DNA of 64,000 nucleotides, from positions 1,831,526 through 1,895,525 of the forward strand of contig NZ_SHNN01000001.1 of NCBI RefSeq assembly GCF_026262625.1, given 5' to 3'. The translations under genes and the position numbers were made by a program. This DNA is from Candidatus Litorirhabdus singularis. GTDB taxonomy: Bacteria; Pseudomonadota; Gammaproteobacteria; Pseudomonadales; Halieaceae. Positions 17,344-26,475 of the stretch are shown in pieces. Within the stretch, counting starts at the first letter, position 1. Every line of letters begins with the position of its first letter. The notes beneath the pieces were generated by a model. That model ran no database searches. It had not been told where the DNA came from and worked only from the letters and a program-made list of their open reading frames with translations.

Positions 17344-18958
17344 ACTCACGCTGGAAGATTGTGCAGCACAGTTTCGGGCGTTGGAGCGAGACAATGATTT
17401 CCCCGCAGATTTTCGTGCACTTTTGGATCGGGCTGTGGATTGCGCAGGGTTTGGTGGCGGTATCAACTGCTTTGATCAGGAGCGAACCCTCAATGCCGTG
17501 GAACTGCGGGACGAGGTGTACCGTGTAGCTGATGGCTTGCAGCGTATTGGAGTGGGCAGGGGTACTCATGTTGCGGTGATGTTACTCAACTGCATTGAGT
17601 TCCCTGTAACGTGGCTGGCGCTGGGAGTTCTGGGTGCGGTGCAGGTTGCGGTCAACACGGGTTTTACCAGCCGCGAGCTAGATTATACTTTCAACGATGC
17701 AGACGTTGAGTTTCTCGTGGTGGGCCAGGCGTTACTAGGGCCGATTGAGAATTTGCAGCAACGCCCTGCGGCCATAACCGACGCGCGGATCATTGTAGTT
17801 GGGGCCACAGCTTTGCCTGATTATTCCAGCTGGCAGCTTATGCGAGACAGTGGCACCGTTGACTACCGCCCGAACTGGCCTATCAGTGGCCAGGATCTGC
17901 TTAATATTCAATACACATCCGGCTCCACTGGGCTGCCCAAGGGCTGCATGCTGAGCCAGAGAAGCTGGTTGATTTTCGGCTGTCAGTCGCCGGCCTTGTC
18001 AAAGGAAGGTTTTAGCAACATCTTGGCAGATCATTCATTTTTTTACCTGGATCCACAGTGGCAATTGGTAATGGCTCTGTACAGCGGGGCCACGCTGCAT
18101 ATTCCTGAGCGACTGTCATCCAGCAAGTTCGTTGAACGGGTTAAAGCCCACAGTATCGAATTTACGCTGTTTCCACGCCCCATCGTCGGAGAATACGGCG
18201 AGCCGGAAGATGTAGATAATTCGTTGAAGCTGATATTGGCGGTCGCCTCAGGTGTCGAAGGCACGCGCAATATCAGGCGTCGGTTCGGCTGCCCTGTTAG
18301 TGACGGCTTTGGTATGACGGAGGTCGGCGCCTGTTTGCGCGTGCCCGATGAACTCGATGACCCGGATCTGGACGGCACCTGCGGTATTCCCGGTCCTTTC
18401 CGCGAGTGTCGTATTGTTAATGAAGAGGGCGTGGATGTCACACCCGGCCAGACCGGCGAGTTGTGGGTTCGCGGTGAGGGCCTCATGCTCGGCTATTACA
18501 ACAAACCAGAGGCGACGGCCGAGGCATTTGTGGGTGACTGGTTTCGCACCGGCGATTTGTTTACGCAGAACGCAAAGGGATATTACCGGATTGTGGGTCG
18601 GGTCAAGGACATGATTCGCCGCTCCAGCGAGAATATCTCGGCGCTGGAGGTTGAACAGGCCTTGACGATGGTAGATGGCGTGAAACAGGTAGCGGTGGTA
18701 GCGGTTCCCGATGACTACCGGGGTGAGGAGGTGAAGGCCTATTTATTGCTGGAGGACGGTGAGTCCAGCGTGTCTGTGCCTCCTCATCGGGTGTTGGCTG
18801 ACTGTAGAGACCGTCTGGCGGTATACAAGATTCCACGGTTTCTCGAGTACGTTAGCGATTTTCCCTATACCCCCTCGCAAAAAGTGGCGAAAGCCGAATT
18901 GGTAAAGCAGAAAGCGGATCTGCGCGAAGGCGCCTGGGATGCGCTGTCTGCGGATTAG
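17336..18958 (+). CDS. Acyl-CoA synthetase / AMP-dependent CoA ligase
   Basis: A 540-residue adenylate-forming enzyme. The nucleotide loop YTSGSTGLPKG (about 199-209), the DGFGMTEVG segment, GELWVRGEG, the WFRTGDL motif and the hinge region GRVKDMIRRSSENIS appear in the usual order. It activates a carboxylic acid with ATP and CoA. It overlaps the upstream crotonase gene and is the last gene of the LysR-linked block. An IS6 copy begins 7 bases after its stop codon, so the original downstream part of the operon may have been cut off or displaced. Confidence 0.93.
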   Translation: MTELTLEDCAAQFRALERDNDFPADFRALLDRAVDCAGFGGGINCFDQERTLNAVELRDEVYRVADGLQRIGVGRGTHVAVMLLNCIEFPVTWLALGVLGAVQVAVNTGFTSRELDYTFNDADVEFLVVGQALLGPIENLQQRPAAITDARIIVVGATALPDYSSWQLMRDSGTVDYRPNWPISGQDLLNIQYTSGSTGLPKGCMLSQRSWLIFGCQSPALSKEGFSNILADHSFFYLDPQWQLVMALYSGATLHIPERLSSSKFVERVKAHSIEFTLFPRPIVGEYGEPEDVDNSLKLILAVASGVEGTRNIRRRFGCPVSDGFGMTEVGACLRVPDELDDPDLDGTCGIPGPFRECRIVNEEGVDVTPGQTGELWVRGEGLMLGYYNKPEATAEAFVGDWFRTGDLFTQNAKGYYRIVGRVKDMIRRSSENISALEVEQALTMVDGVKQVAVVAVPDDYRGEEVKAYLLLEDGESSVSVPPHRVLADCRDRLAVYKIPRFLEYVSDFPYTPSQKVAKAELVKQKADLREGAWDALSAD

Positions 18959-18965
18959 ATTTTTC

Positions 18966-19574
18966 GGTACTGACAACTTAACTTCTTGTTGCTCCACAAG
19001 TGGGGAGCCAGCGCGAAAGATTCGGTGAAGTTCAGCCAAAAGTGGGAGCTGGTGACGCATCTCTGGCTCTACTACCGCTTCAGTCTCAGGCGCGTGGTAA
19101 CAGTCACAGGGACATCGAAGACCTTCTCGCTGAACGCGGTATCACCGTCAGCCGCGAAGCGATCCGTCTTTGGTGCATCAAGTTCGGCGCTATTTATTCC
19201 CGCCGCTTGAAACGAAAGCACCCTGGCTATGGCGATACCTTCTACATTGATGAAGTCTTCGCCGGTCTGCCGGGCCACTCAGATCAGCGGCCAGCAGCAC
19301 TACCTCTGGGGGCCGTAGACCAGGATGGCGAGGTGGTTCAGGGAGCGAGGTATGCGTGGTCCGGCATCCCGGCGATTCAAATCGGTAAAGCAGGCTCAGA
19401 TATTTTTGCGTGCTCATGCTGCCGTTAGTAATTTATTCAATCTTGGTAGGCATCTCATCAGCGCAGAACATCATCGGAATCTCAGGGTAAGTGCGTTTGC
19501 TGATTGGGGAATGACGGTTGCTTGAGGCCAGGCGTTTCATTTGGCTGGCTTCAGGAAGTTAATTTGTCAGCACC
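18966..19574 (+). mobile_element. IS6-family element, defective copy 3
   Basis: Left repeat GGTACTGACAACTTAA at 18966-18981 and right repeat TTAATTTGTCAGCACC at 19559-19574. The transposase lacks its first codons, which are replaced by unrelated bases up to about 19055. It carries insert B (GCGCGTGGTAACAG) and insert C (GCCGGTCTGCCGGGCCACTC), then a large internal deletion at about 19339 joining DGEVV to the RERG region. No active product is possible. Confidence 0.88.
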
Positions 19575-19674
19575 ATAGAGCGAGTTTTCCTGCGCATGCT
19601 ACATTAGTCGCCATGAGATTATTGAGTTTAAAAAGTTCGGCCAGTGACGCAGACGCTCCTTATTTGGGCCGGCG

Positions 19675-20952
19675 ATGAAGCTACTGTTGAAAATTATACT
19701 GCTATTGTTGGTCATTTCGATTGTGGGTATCTGTGCGTATCTGACGCACTCTGTGATGCAAAATCAGGCTCTGGTGACAAAGCCTGTGAGTATGAGCCAC
19801 GACGACGTGGCACGTATCAAGATGCTGGTAAAACTGCACGACCCTCGGCGATTGCGCGATGGACAGGTGCACCGGGTCAGTGTCAACGAGCGCGATGTCA
19901 ATTTGATGCTAGCGTCGATGCTACCGTTCCAGGAGCGTCAGCGTATGGCGGTTATGCTCAGCAGCGGTCAAGCCGATGTTCTTTATACGGGGCTGGTTGC
20001 GGCGAATGACTTCGGCAGTTATGTCAATATCGCTCTGCATTTGGAGCAGGTGGGGGCGGTTTTACAGGTTAAAGAAGTTTACCTGGGCGATGCCAAGGTA
20101 CCTGGTTGGCTGCTGAACCCTGTCATTGGCCTCATCGACAGCATTCTCAAGCAACGGGTAGTGGAGTACCGGGGTGCAATGGAGTCATTGCGTACTGTTC
20201 GCGTAGCCCAAGGTCGTGCCGAAATGGTGTTTCAGTGGGAGCAGGCGCTGGCTGACAAGATTCAAGATAGGGGCCGCGATTTTCTGCTGCCACCCGCTGA
20301 GCGAAAACGTATCTTGGCCTACTACAGGCGTATTTCTGAACTGTCTTCAGATCTATCCGGCACGCCTGCATCCTTAACGCAGCTACTGCAGCCACTTTTC
20401 TCGCTGGCCAGTGAGCGCAGTGCAAATAATGGAGAATATGCCGAGGAAAATCGTGCTGTTATTCTGGCGCTGGGGTTGCTGGTCAGTGGTAGCTCCGCCC
20501 GGCACTTGAGCGATCACCCTGAGCAGCTGCCGCCACCGCCCAAGAGGATGAAACTAAGGCTGCACCGGCGTGGTGATCTGGCCAAACATTTTGTGGTTTC
20601 AGGGGCGATAGCCGCGGCTGGGGGCAAGGGTTTGGCAGACGCTATCGGCGTGGCTAAGGAGCTGGACGATTCGCGTGGTGGTACAGGTTTCAGCTTTGCC
20701 GACCTATTGGCGGACCGCTCAGGTGTTGTGCTGGTTGAGAGGGCAACTGGCTCGCAGGCGCGCCAGGTGCAGCAACGAATGGCCGCTCAGGGCCTGGTAG
20801 AGCAGGATTACATGCCCAGTATTACGTTGTTGCCTGAGGGTTTGATGGAGCTTGAGTTCAAGAGCAATTACAAGGATCTGGACAGCGCCAGCTACGCGCT
20901 GGTGGAGGACGAGATCGAACGTCGTATTGGTTCACTATCGGTGTATTGGTAA
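19675..20952 (+). CDS. Conserved membrane-anchored protein of unknown function
   Basis: A 425-residue protein with one N-terminal membrane helix (about 4-27, LLLKIILLLLVISIVGICAY) and a large extracytoplasmic or periplasm-facing region. I see no catalytic motif. The region 60-180 mixes strand-like stretches (VSVNERDVNLML, SYVNIALHLEQ), and 290-400 holds AIAAAGGKGLADAIGVAKELDD with GFSFADLLADRSG. The latter resembles a conserved C-terminal block in proteins annotated only as hypothetical in marine gammaproteobacteria. It stands alone between IS6 copies 3 and 4. Its stop overlaps the beginning of the IS fragment, so the last few residues may not be native. Confidence 0.7.
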   Translation: MKLLLKIILLLLVISIVGICAYLTHSVMQNQALVTKPVSMSHDDVARIKMLVKLHDPRRLRDGQVHRVSVNERDVNLMLASMLPFQERQRMAVMLSSGQADVLYTGLVAANDFGSYVNIALHLEQVGAVLQVKEVYLGDAKVPGWLLNPVIGLIDSILKQRVVEYRGAMESLRTVRVAQGRAEMVFQWEQALADKIQDRGRDFLLPPAERKRILAYYRRISELSSDLSGTPASLTQLLQPLFSLASERSANNGEYAEENRAVILALGLLVSGSSARHLSDHPEQLPPPPKRMKLRLHRRGDLAKHFVVSGAIAAAGGKGLADAIGVAKELDDSRGGTGFSFADLLADRSGVVLVERATGSQARQVQQRMAAQGLVEQDYMPSITLLPEGLMELEFKSNYKDLDSASYALVEDEIERRIGSLSVYW

Positions 20953-21338
20953 AGCGTAAGCACCGAGGCTATGGCGATACTTTTTGCATCGATGAAGTGT
21001 TCGCCGGTGTGCCGGACCATTCAGATCAACGGTAAGCAGCATCACCTGTGACGGGCGGTCGATCAGGATGACGAGGTGGTTGATGTGTATCTACAGGCCA
21101 AGCGTGATGGTGCTGCGGCGAAGAGGTTCTTCAGACGGCTGTTGCGATCTAGTGGCACTGAGCCAAGGAAAATCGTGACGGATAAATTGCGCAGTTATCC
21201 GGTGGCTCAGCGTGAGGTTATGCCTGACTCGATCCACAGTACTGAGCAGTATGAGAATAATCAGGCAGAGCAGTCACACTAGTCGACCAAGGTAAGGGAG
21301 CGAGGGGGCGTAGGTTCAAATCAGTGAGGCAGGCTCAT
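20953..21338 (+). mobile_element. IS6-family fragment, copy 4
   Basis: The middle and C-terminal part of the transposase gene, without either terminal repeat. It starts at bases matching the KRKHRGYG codons, carries insert C, and runs through VTDKLRSYPVAQREV (21175-21220) to the region encoding SVRQA, with several stops. It directly abuts the upstream gene's stop codon. Confidence 0.85.
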
Positions 21339-21576
21339 ATAGGCGTAAAAAGTACCACATACACCTGGGGCACCTTGATCAGGGCATCCGCCCACAAAGC
21401 CGCCATGGTCCGTGCCTCGTTAAAATGACTCACGGCAACTTAACGCAATCCCAACGTGGCGGCAAATCCAGCGGGTGACTGCCACGTCACGCCAGGTAAG
21501 CCTCGCCTGCTACGTCCACTGCCTGCAGCCAAACCGCATATACAGAGCATAAGCTATGGCCTATATTTAACAGTCT

Positions 21577-23664
21577 ATGCAAAACGAAACTCCACATACC
21601 GGTCTGCGCGGCGGGTTCTTAATCGGCGACTGGGCCGTGTACCCTGACCAGAATACGATTAGTAAAGCCGAGGTATCACAGCACCTGGAACCCAAAGTCA
21701 TGGAGGTGCTGTGTTACCTGGCAGAGCACCCGGGCCAGGTCATAAGTCGCGACACCCTGATCAGCGAACTATGGAAAGGTTCTTACGCCACCGATGAGGC
21801 GCTTTCCCGCGCCATCTCAGTGCTGCGCAGGCACCTGGGTGATACTCCGCGTGCCTCGAGTTATATAGCGACTGTTCCCAAGGCGGGTTACCGACTGATT
21901 ATGCCGGTTTTGGCACTACCCGAACCGGAGCCGGAGCCGGAGCCCGAACCGGAGCCCGAACCGGAGCCGCAGCTCGAACCGGAGCCGCAGCCCAAACCGG
22001 AGCCCAAACCGAGAACGGCACCAGCCACCGCAGCGATACCTATTGCAGAAACAGCACCAACCACGGCATCAAGGTCGGCGGCAGCTACCGACAACTGGCG
22101 GCGATGGCGACCACTTTGGGTACTGGCACTGGGCGTTTTGTTTGTGGCCTTGTTTATTGACCGCAGCCCGGCACCCGCCCCAGACCCCTACTCACCCTCT
22201 GCTTTCGAAGACCTTTCTGACTGGTTTGAGTTTCTGGTTAGCGGCGATAACCCGTCCGACAGAATCACCGATATTGCCGTCCTCCCGTTTGAAGACATTA
22301 GCGAAATGAGCGGCAGTGCCTTTTTCAGCGATGGCCTCACGGATGAAATTATCAGTTCGCTCGGTAAGATCGAAGGCCTGAATGTCGTTGCACGCAGCTC
22401 CTCGCTAAGTTTTCGCAACCACCACCAGGACGTGCGCGCCATCGGCGGCATCCTGGAGGTACATGCTGTCATCGAGGGCACCGTAAAGCGCGCTGGCGAC
22501 AGGATTCGGGTGAGCTGCCAGCTCAGTAGTACCGATAATGGCTACGTCCTGTGGTCGCAGACCTACGATAGGAAACTGGCTGATATGCTAACTCTGCAGG
22601 CAGAAATATCTACCGCTATTGTTGCCGCCTTGCGCACAGAATTGGGGCTGTCTGACTTACAGGTACCGCCCATCGCAGTCAACGAGCCCAGCATGGCCGC
22701 CTATCAGCTCTACCTCAACGCTCACTTTCTCGCCAAGTTCCGCGGCGAACAGCCCCTGCGTGAGAGCATCGAACTGTATCAGCAGGCTTTGCAGATCGAC
22801 AGCGACTTCACCCGCGCGCAACTGGGGCTGGCCAACAGTCTCGCCTTGCTGCCCTCTTACAGTGCTGCAGACGAGGAGAAAATGTTTGGACAAGCACTGG
22901 AGATACTCTCGCGACTCACCACAACCAGCGCAGCGGATGCCGGCACCGCTGCGGCTATCCGCGGCTTTATCGCGTTTCGGCGCTGGCAATGGGTTGCCGC
23001 CGAGGAATACTTTCGTGACGCCCTGGTGCAGGCCCCCAGCGACCCGACTATTTATGTCGCCTATTCACAGTTACTTTCCGCTACCGGCAGACTGGAAGAT
23101 GCGCTGAAAAGCGCGCAAAAAGCCCAACAACTCGATGCCGTATCACCCGTTGTTAATCAACGCCTTGCCACCGCCTATCTCTGGACCGGGGATAATCTGC
23201 GCGCCGCTGAGCAGTTCGCGATTGGCAGCGAGTTGGGTTTTATGAGCCGTCGCAGCCCGGAATACCTGATCTTCCTGCTGCGCATGCAACGCTACGACGA
23301 AGCCCGAGCTGTCATCCAGAATCTCTATGGTGACGCCGCGGCAGACTGGATGATGCAGAATATAGAATCCATCAATACTCAACCAGGGGACTCTGAACTT
23401 ATCGCCGAAGCCGCAAGCGCGGTTGCCGAAGGAGCGATTATGCCCAGACTTCAGGTGGGACTATGGCTATTACTGGGCGAGCCCGAGCGTGTCTACCAGA
23501 CGGTCATAAATCTGCAAGGGAACAAGAAGTCGATGGACTTTGAGCTCCTGTTCGCACTCGAGGCCTCCCAGTTTCGTGACACCTCGTATTTCAAACGACT
23601 GGCCCGGGAGAGTGGTTTAACTCAATACTGGGAGGAATTTTCACCGCCCGACCCGGACCTGTAG
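21577..23664 (+). CDS. CadC-like membrane transcriptional regulator with TolB-like and TPR domains
   Basis: A 695-residue one-component regulator. Residues about 15-110 form an OmpR/PhoB-type winged helix (LEPKVMEVLCYLAEHPGQVI, SYIATVPKAGYRL). A repetitive Glu-Pro linker follows (about 113-147), then one membrane helix (about 172-190, WVLALGVLFVALFI). The C-terminal part begins with a TolB-N-like domain (TDIAVLPFEDISE, FFSDGLTDEIISSL) and ends in TPR-like helices from about 370. Proteins of this layout sense envelope or peptide conditions and bind DNA while membrane-bound. It is convergent with the five-gene envelope operon at 23695-26092, so it may or may not control it. The upstream gap to the IS fragment shows no clear promoter. 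Confidence 0.88.
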   Translation: MQNETPHTGLRGGFLIGDWAVYPDQNTISKAEVSQHLEPKVMEVLCYLAEHPGQVISRDTLISELWKGSYATDEALSRAISVLRRHLGDTPRASSYIATVPKAGYRLIMPVLALPEPEPEPEPEPEPEPEPQLEPEPQPKPEPKPRTAPATAAIPIAETAPTTASRSAAATDNWRRWRPLWVLALGVLFVALFIDRSPAPAPDPYSPSAFEDLSDWFEFLVSGDNPSDRITDIAVLPFEDISEMSGSAFFSDGLTDEIISSLGKIEGLNVVARSSSLSFRNHHQDVRAIGGILEVHAVIEGTVKRAGDRIRVSCQLSSTDNGYVLWSQTYDRKLADMLTLQAEISTAIVAALRTELGLSDLQVPPIAVNEPSMAAYQLYLNAHFLAKFRGEQPLRESIELYQQALQIDSDFTRAQLGLANSLALLPSYSAADEEKMFGQALEILSRLTTTSAADAGTAAAIRGFIAFRRWQWVAAEEYFRDALVQAPSDPTIYVAYSQLLSATGRLEDALKSAQKAQQLDAVSPVVNQRLATAYLWTGDNLRAAEQFAIGSELGFMSRRSPEYLIFLLRMQRYDEARAVIQNLYGDAAADWMMQNIESINTQPGDSELIAEAASAVAEGAIMPRLQVGLWLLLGEPERVYQTVINLQGNKKSMDFELLFALEASQFRDTSYFKRLARESGLTQYWEEFSPPDPDL

Positions 23665-23694
23665 GCGCCCACTCAAGCTGTCATCACAGCCCGG

Positions 23695-24129
23695 CTACAC
23701 CTTGCCCTGCTGATGCAGGGTCTTGCTCACCGCGGCAAAAAACTGCTGATAAAGCTCTGGCTGATTTTCCACTTGCGGGCCGGTCGACATGTTCACTCGC
23801 ACCGTAATTCGCCCCTGCTCCTGTTGCCTGACAAATACCGTCAGTTCTGTGCGCCCGCCAATATGTGCCTGACTATCGTAGGCCGTCACTTGGTAAGCCG
23901 TCAGTACGCCCAGCCCTGCATCAAGCTCACGGATACGGAAATGGTAATCCTGCAAGGTACTGATAACCGCATGCATCAATGCCTGATACTCCACCGCTTC
24001 AAACTGCCGCGTCTGATAGCTACGCGTGGCAACCTGGTTGGCAGTGGCGCTGACATGCGGATCATAGTCAGCAACCGAGCAAGCATTGAGCAAAAGGGGA
24101 ATCATAATGATGAAGATTCTCGGGTTCAT
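23695..24129 (-). CDS. Envelope lipoprotein, member 4 of the paralogous operon
   Basis: A 144-residue lipoprotein (lipobox LLLNACS). The mature part reads TRQFEAVEYQALMHAVISTL, then DYHFRIRELDAGLGVLTAYQ, and ends LYQQFFAAVSKTLHQQG. These three blocks recur in the other three small genes of the operon. The pattern (RxF, helix, strand with G[VL], closing helix) recalls helix-grip domains such as those of BamC, but this is a fold guess. The ATG overlaps the stop of the preceding gene by 4 bases, so translation is coupled. Function unknown. Confidence 0.75.
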   Translation of the reverse strand: MNPRIFIIMIPLLLNACSVADYDPHVSATANQVATRSYQTRQFEAVEYQALMHAVISTLQDYHFRIRELDAGLGVLTAYQVTAYDSQAHIGGRTELTVFVRQQEQGRITVRVNMSTGPQVENQPELYQQFFAAVSKTLHQQGKV

Positions 24130-24599
24130 GGAAGTACTCCTTGTCGGTGCAGGGTGTCTGCGAGCGCGGCGAAAAATGCCTGGTAAAAATCTGCCCGGGT
24201 ATCGAGTGGGGGTCGGCGCCAGATCGATTCGGCCGGCGCTACGGCGGCCAGATCCAGACGCAGACTGGCCCCATCACGCTCTGTGGGCAGTGCCCGCAGT
24301 GACACTGTTAAAGTGCGCGACTCCTGGCTAAAGCGTGGGCCGGGCGAGCGCGCAACTAAAGTCAGCGGCGCGGCTTCGGTTTCGGTGACCAGGAACTTCA
24401 GGTCCTGGATAACAGACAGCGTAGCGCGCGCCAGTTGCTGTTCGTCGACGCCCTCAAAAGTTCTGCTTTGAAGCGCTGTGGCTGACATATCACGCGGTTC
24501 AAAGTCGGGAGCTGCCGCTACTGTAATGCTCGATAATGTCACCAGCAGTCCGCAGGCCAGCGCTGTTAACGTGGTTCCGGGCATGAATTTTTGCAACAT
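24126..24599 (-). CDS. Periplasmic protein, member 3 of the paralogous operon
   Basis: A 157-residue exported protein with a signal peptide ending near TVAAA (residue 30) and no lipobox. The mature part has SRTFEGVDEQQLARATLSVI, then DLKFLVTETE, and a terminal FYQAFFAALADTLHRQG, matching members 1 and 4 in order and spacing. It starts 3 bases after member 2 ends and overlaps member 4 by 4 bases. It appears complete, with no sign of decay. Role unknown; the context points to the cell envelope. Confidence 0.75.
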   Translation of the reverse strand: MLQKFMPGTTLTALACGLLVTLSSITVAAAPDFEPRDMSATALQSRTFEGVDEQQLARATLSVIQDLKFLVTETEAAPLTLVARSPGPRFSQESRTLTVSLRALPTERDGASLRLDLAAVAPAESIWRRPPLDTRADFYQAFFAALADTLHRQGVLP

Positions 24600-24602
24600 G
24601 AT

Positions 24603-25052
24603 TTACTCCCCAGCCTTGAGTTCAATTGAACGCATTAGCAACGTTGTGAAGGTTTCCTGGGTCTGTACCTGCACAGGAAGGAACGCAGCCCTCACCTCCA
24701 CAGTAAAGTCATCGAGTTGCGTCACCGTCACGGTTCCGCCGTGCGGCGGGCAGCTGCCGTGTTGGCCGAAGAAGAGCAAGCTGCCGGGCTCATACAAGTT
24801 TCTGGTGCTAGCGGCAGAAATCACGCCAAGCTCCTTGTTCGCCTCCATTAGAGCGCAGTCCATGTCGAGCAGCACATCAATCACGTGCGTCAGCATCACC
24901 GGGTACGCCACATCTTCATAAACGCGGGTTTCCAGCTCTCTCGCCGCAGCGAACCCGGCCTGCCCAGAAAAATAGTCCACCCCCTGCTGCGGCTGCGAAA
25001 CGCAACCAGCCAATAGCAACGCGAACAGGCAAATACAGCAACTGATCCTCAT
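24603..25052 (-). CDS. Envelope lipoprotein, member 2 of the paralogous operon
   Basis: A 149-residue lipoprotein (lipobox LLLAGCV). It carries the family blocks ETRVYEDVAYPVMLTHVIDV and ANKELGVISAAS, but its C-terminal helix is shorter (FTTLLMRSIEL) than in its paralogs. A Cys/Gly-rich insert (GQHGSCPPHGG) lies in the middle. It overlaps member 1 by 4 bases. It is the most diverged of the four and may have a distinct partner. Function unknown. Confidence 0.75.
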   Translation of the reverse strand: MRISCCICLFALLLAGCVSQPQQGVDYFSGQAGFAAARELETRVYEDVAYPVMLTHVIDVLLDMDCALMEANKELGVISAASTRNLYEPGSLLFFGQHGSCPPHGGTVTVTQLDDFTVEVRAAFLPVQVQTQETFTTLLMRSIELKAGE

Positions 25053-25630
25053 AGGGACTCTCCTTCCAGGAATACCGATTTGCCTAATTTGCTGAAGAAC
25101 TCCTCATTAACCCGCGGCAGTTCGGTATGGTCGGCTATCACCTGGCCGCTGTCGTAAGTCATATCCCGGTCAATGCTGAGCCTTACATGCACCAACCCCC
25201 GCGGTTCCGTGGCCGCGGAGACCAACAGGGTTATATAGACACGCTGGGACACCTGCTCGGGCAGATCCATAATCATATCCTGCCCCACCAGCAGCGAAGC
25301 CAGCACAGTTACCGTGACCAGGCCGGCCTCAGCTATGGCATGCCCAGCGCCTGCCGACTCAACCGGAGCCGTCTTCTGCGCGAACAGCAGACCGGCACCG
25401 CGCTCGCCCCCGCGAATGCTGTAGCCCATGTCCTGCAGCACCGCCGCGCTCGCCTCCAGTACCAGGTCAACGTCAGCGCCAGGAAAGTGACGGGTCTGGG
25501 ATTCCCGATCGGCAGCAGAGGTGGGATTAAGCTGGAACAGGGGTTCCATGGCCAGCGGTTGCGTCTGTTGCGCCTGCGGCGAAGCCGCCACCAGACACAA
25601 CAGAAAAAAGACTACGCTTCGAAAACTCAC
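25049..25630 (-). CDS. Periplasmic protein, member 1 of the paralogous operon
   Basis: A 193-residue protein starting at GTG 25630 with a cleavable signal (FFLLCLVAASPQAQ). It has the longest version of the shared domain: TRHFPGADVDLVLEASAAVL, DMGYSIRGGERGAGLLFAQK, a middle hydrophobic LVTVTVLASLLVGQD stretch, and a closing EEFFSKLGKSVFLE. From memory, this last form resembles a widespread uncharacterised proteobacterial envelope family. It follows the BamE-like gene by 12 bases and overlaps member 2 by 4, so the five genes form one transcript. Confidence 0.75.
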   Translation of the reverse strand: MSFRSVVFFLLCLVAASPQAQQTQPLAMEPLFQLNPTSAADRESQTRHFPGADVDLVLEASAAVLQDMGYSIRGGERGAGLLFAQKTAPVESAGAGHAIAEAGLVTVTVLASLLVGQDMIMDLPEQVSQRVYITLLVSAATEPRGLVHVRLSIDRDMTYDSGQVIADHTELPRVNEEFFSKLGKSVFLEGESL

Positions 25631-25642
25631 GACGGCCGCCGC

Positions 25643-26092
25643 CTAGAATCGTGACGCGTGATAGGAAAAATCACGCACCTGTTTGGCGTCATCGAACTTG
25701 ACCACAATAGTCAGCGTTCGCTGGCTGCGCCGAGTAGCTCCAGCGCTCTGCTGGTGCGAAGGTAGTATCCCGCCAACGGCAGAACTGGAGGCAGCCCCGA
25801 TAAGGGAGATCAGCCCGGTGCCGCTGTGTGAATACACATACTCAGTACCGACCCTGTCATAAACCCAAACCTCTCTGCGCTCGCTGTCGGTAGAGACTAT
25901 ATTGGGGCTACCCAGTGCCGCCAGTACCCCCGCACCGGACATACCTATCTTAACTTCGCGCTGCACTGCCGCTACTGTCAGGCGGGCCTCTTCGTCGGCA
26001 CCCAGTTCCGACTGGTGCTCTGTTGCCGTGGTGCAGCCACTGATTAGCAGCGGACACGCCAGGGCCAGCAATGTTGAGGTAATCAATTTCAT
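25643..26092 (-). CDS. BamE/SmpA-OmlA-like lipoprotein
   Basis: A 149-residue lipoprotein (lipobox LLISGCT) and first gene of the five-gene operon; AGGAG lies about 8 bases before the ATG. The central part IGMSGAGVLAALGSPNIVST followed by REVWVYDR is the signature of the SmpA/OmlA (BamE) domain, which supports outer-membrane assembly in BamE and also occurs in other small envelope lipoproteins. A Ser/Ala/Gly-rich segment (GTGLISLIGAASSSAVGG) sits before the last strand, which is unlike standard BamE. It is therefore more likely a paralog dedicated to this operon than the housekeeping BamE. Confidence 0.78.
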   Translation of the reverse strand: MKLITSTLLALACPLLISGCTTATEHQSELGADEEARLTVAAVQREVKIGMSGAGVLAALGSPNIVSTDSERREVWVYDRVGTEYVYSHSGTGLISLIGAASSSAVGGILPSHQQSAGATRRSQRTLTIVVKFDDAKQVRDFSYHASRF

Positions 26093-26279
26093 AGCGTTTG
26101 CTCCTGTTACGGTTGTATAAGCTGTTGCTAACCGAGAATAGGGGCCGGCGCCTTACGTTGCCTGACGGTAAGATGATTTTTGTCTTAGGTTTGCTGATGA
26201 AAGCTGTGCAAAGGTAATGCTGCTTGCCAACCCTGGGCTGCAGAAATACTGACTTTGCGGCTGTTTAGAGCCTGATCAG

Positions 26280-26409
26280 GTACCGACAAGTTAGCCGGCC
26301 GGTGCTGCCAAGTTAAATGCTGTCCCTGGCGAATTCGTATTTCAAGCCGATACCGGTAGCTCAAATAGTCCACGACAATGTTTATTCCAAAAGCTTATTT
26401 GTAAGCACC
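26280..26409 (+). repeat. Two IS6 left ends in tandem and a 108-bp miniature element
   Basis: GGTACCGACAAGTTAG (26280-26295) and GGTGCTGCCAAGTTAA (26302-26317) are two left terminal repeats six bases apart. At 26394-26409, CTTATTTGTAAGCACC is an imperfect inverted match to the second (about 11 of 16), so 26302-26409 can be read as a transposase-free miniature derivative. No flanking 8-bp duplication is seen. The rest of the gap 26093-26279 shows no other feature. Confidence 0.55.
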
Positions 26410-26475
26410 GAAAACTTAATAACGCCCGCCTGCAATTATAAGGTTACTATTATGGCGAATAACTGGAGAGAAAAA

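Noticed and set aside
21888..22094. Minus-strand Gly-Ser-rich reading frame
   Set aside because: It is antisense to the Glu-Pro linker of the CadC-like regulator; composition explains the open frame.
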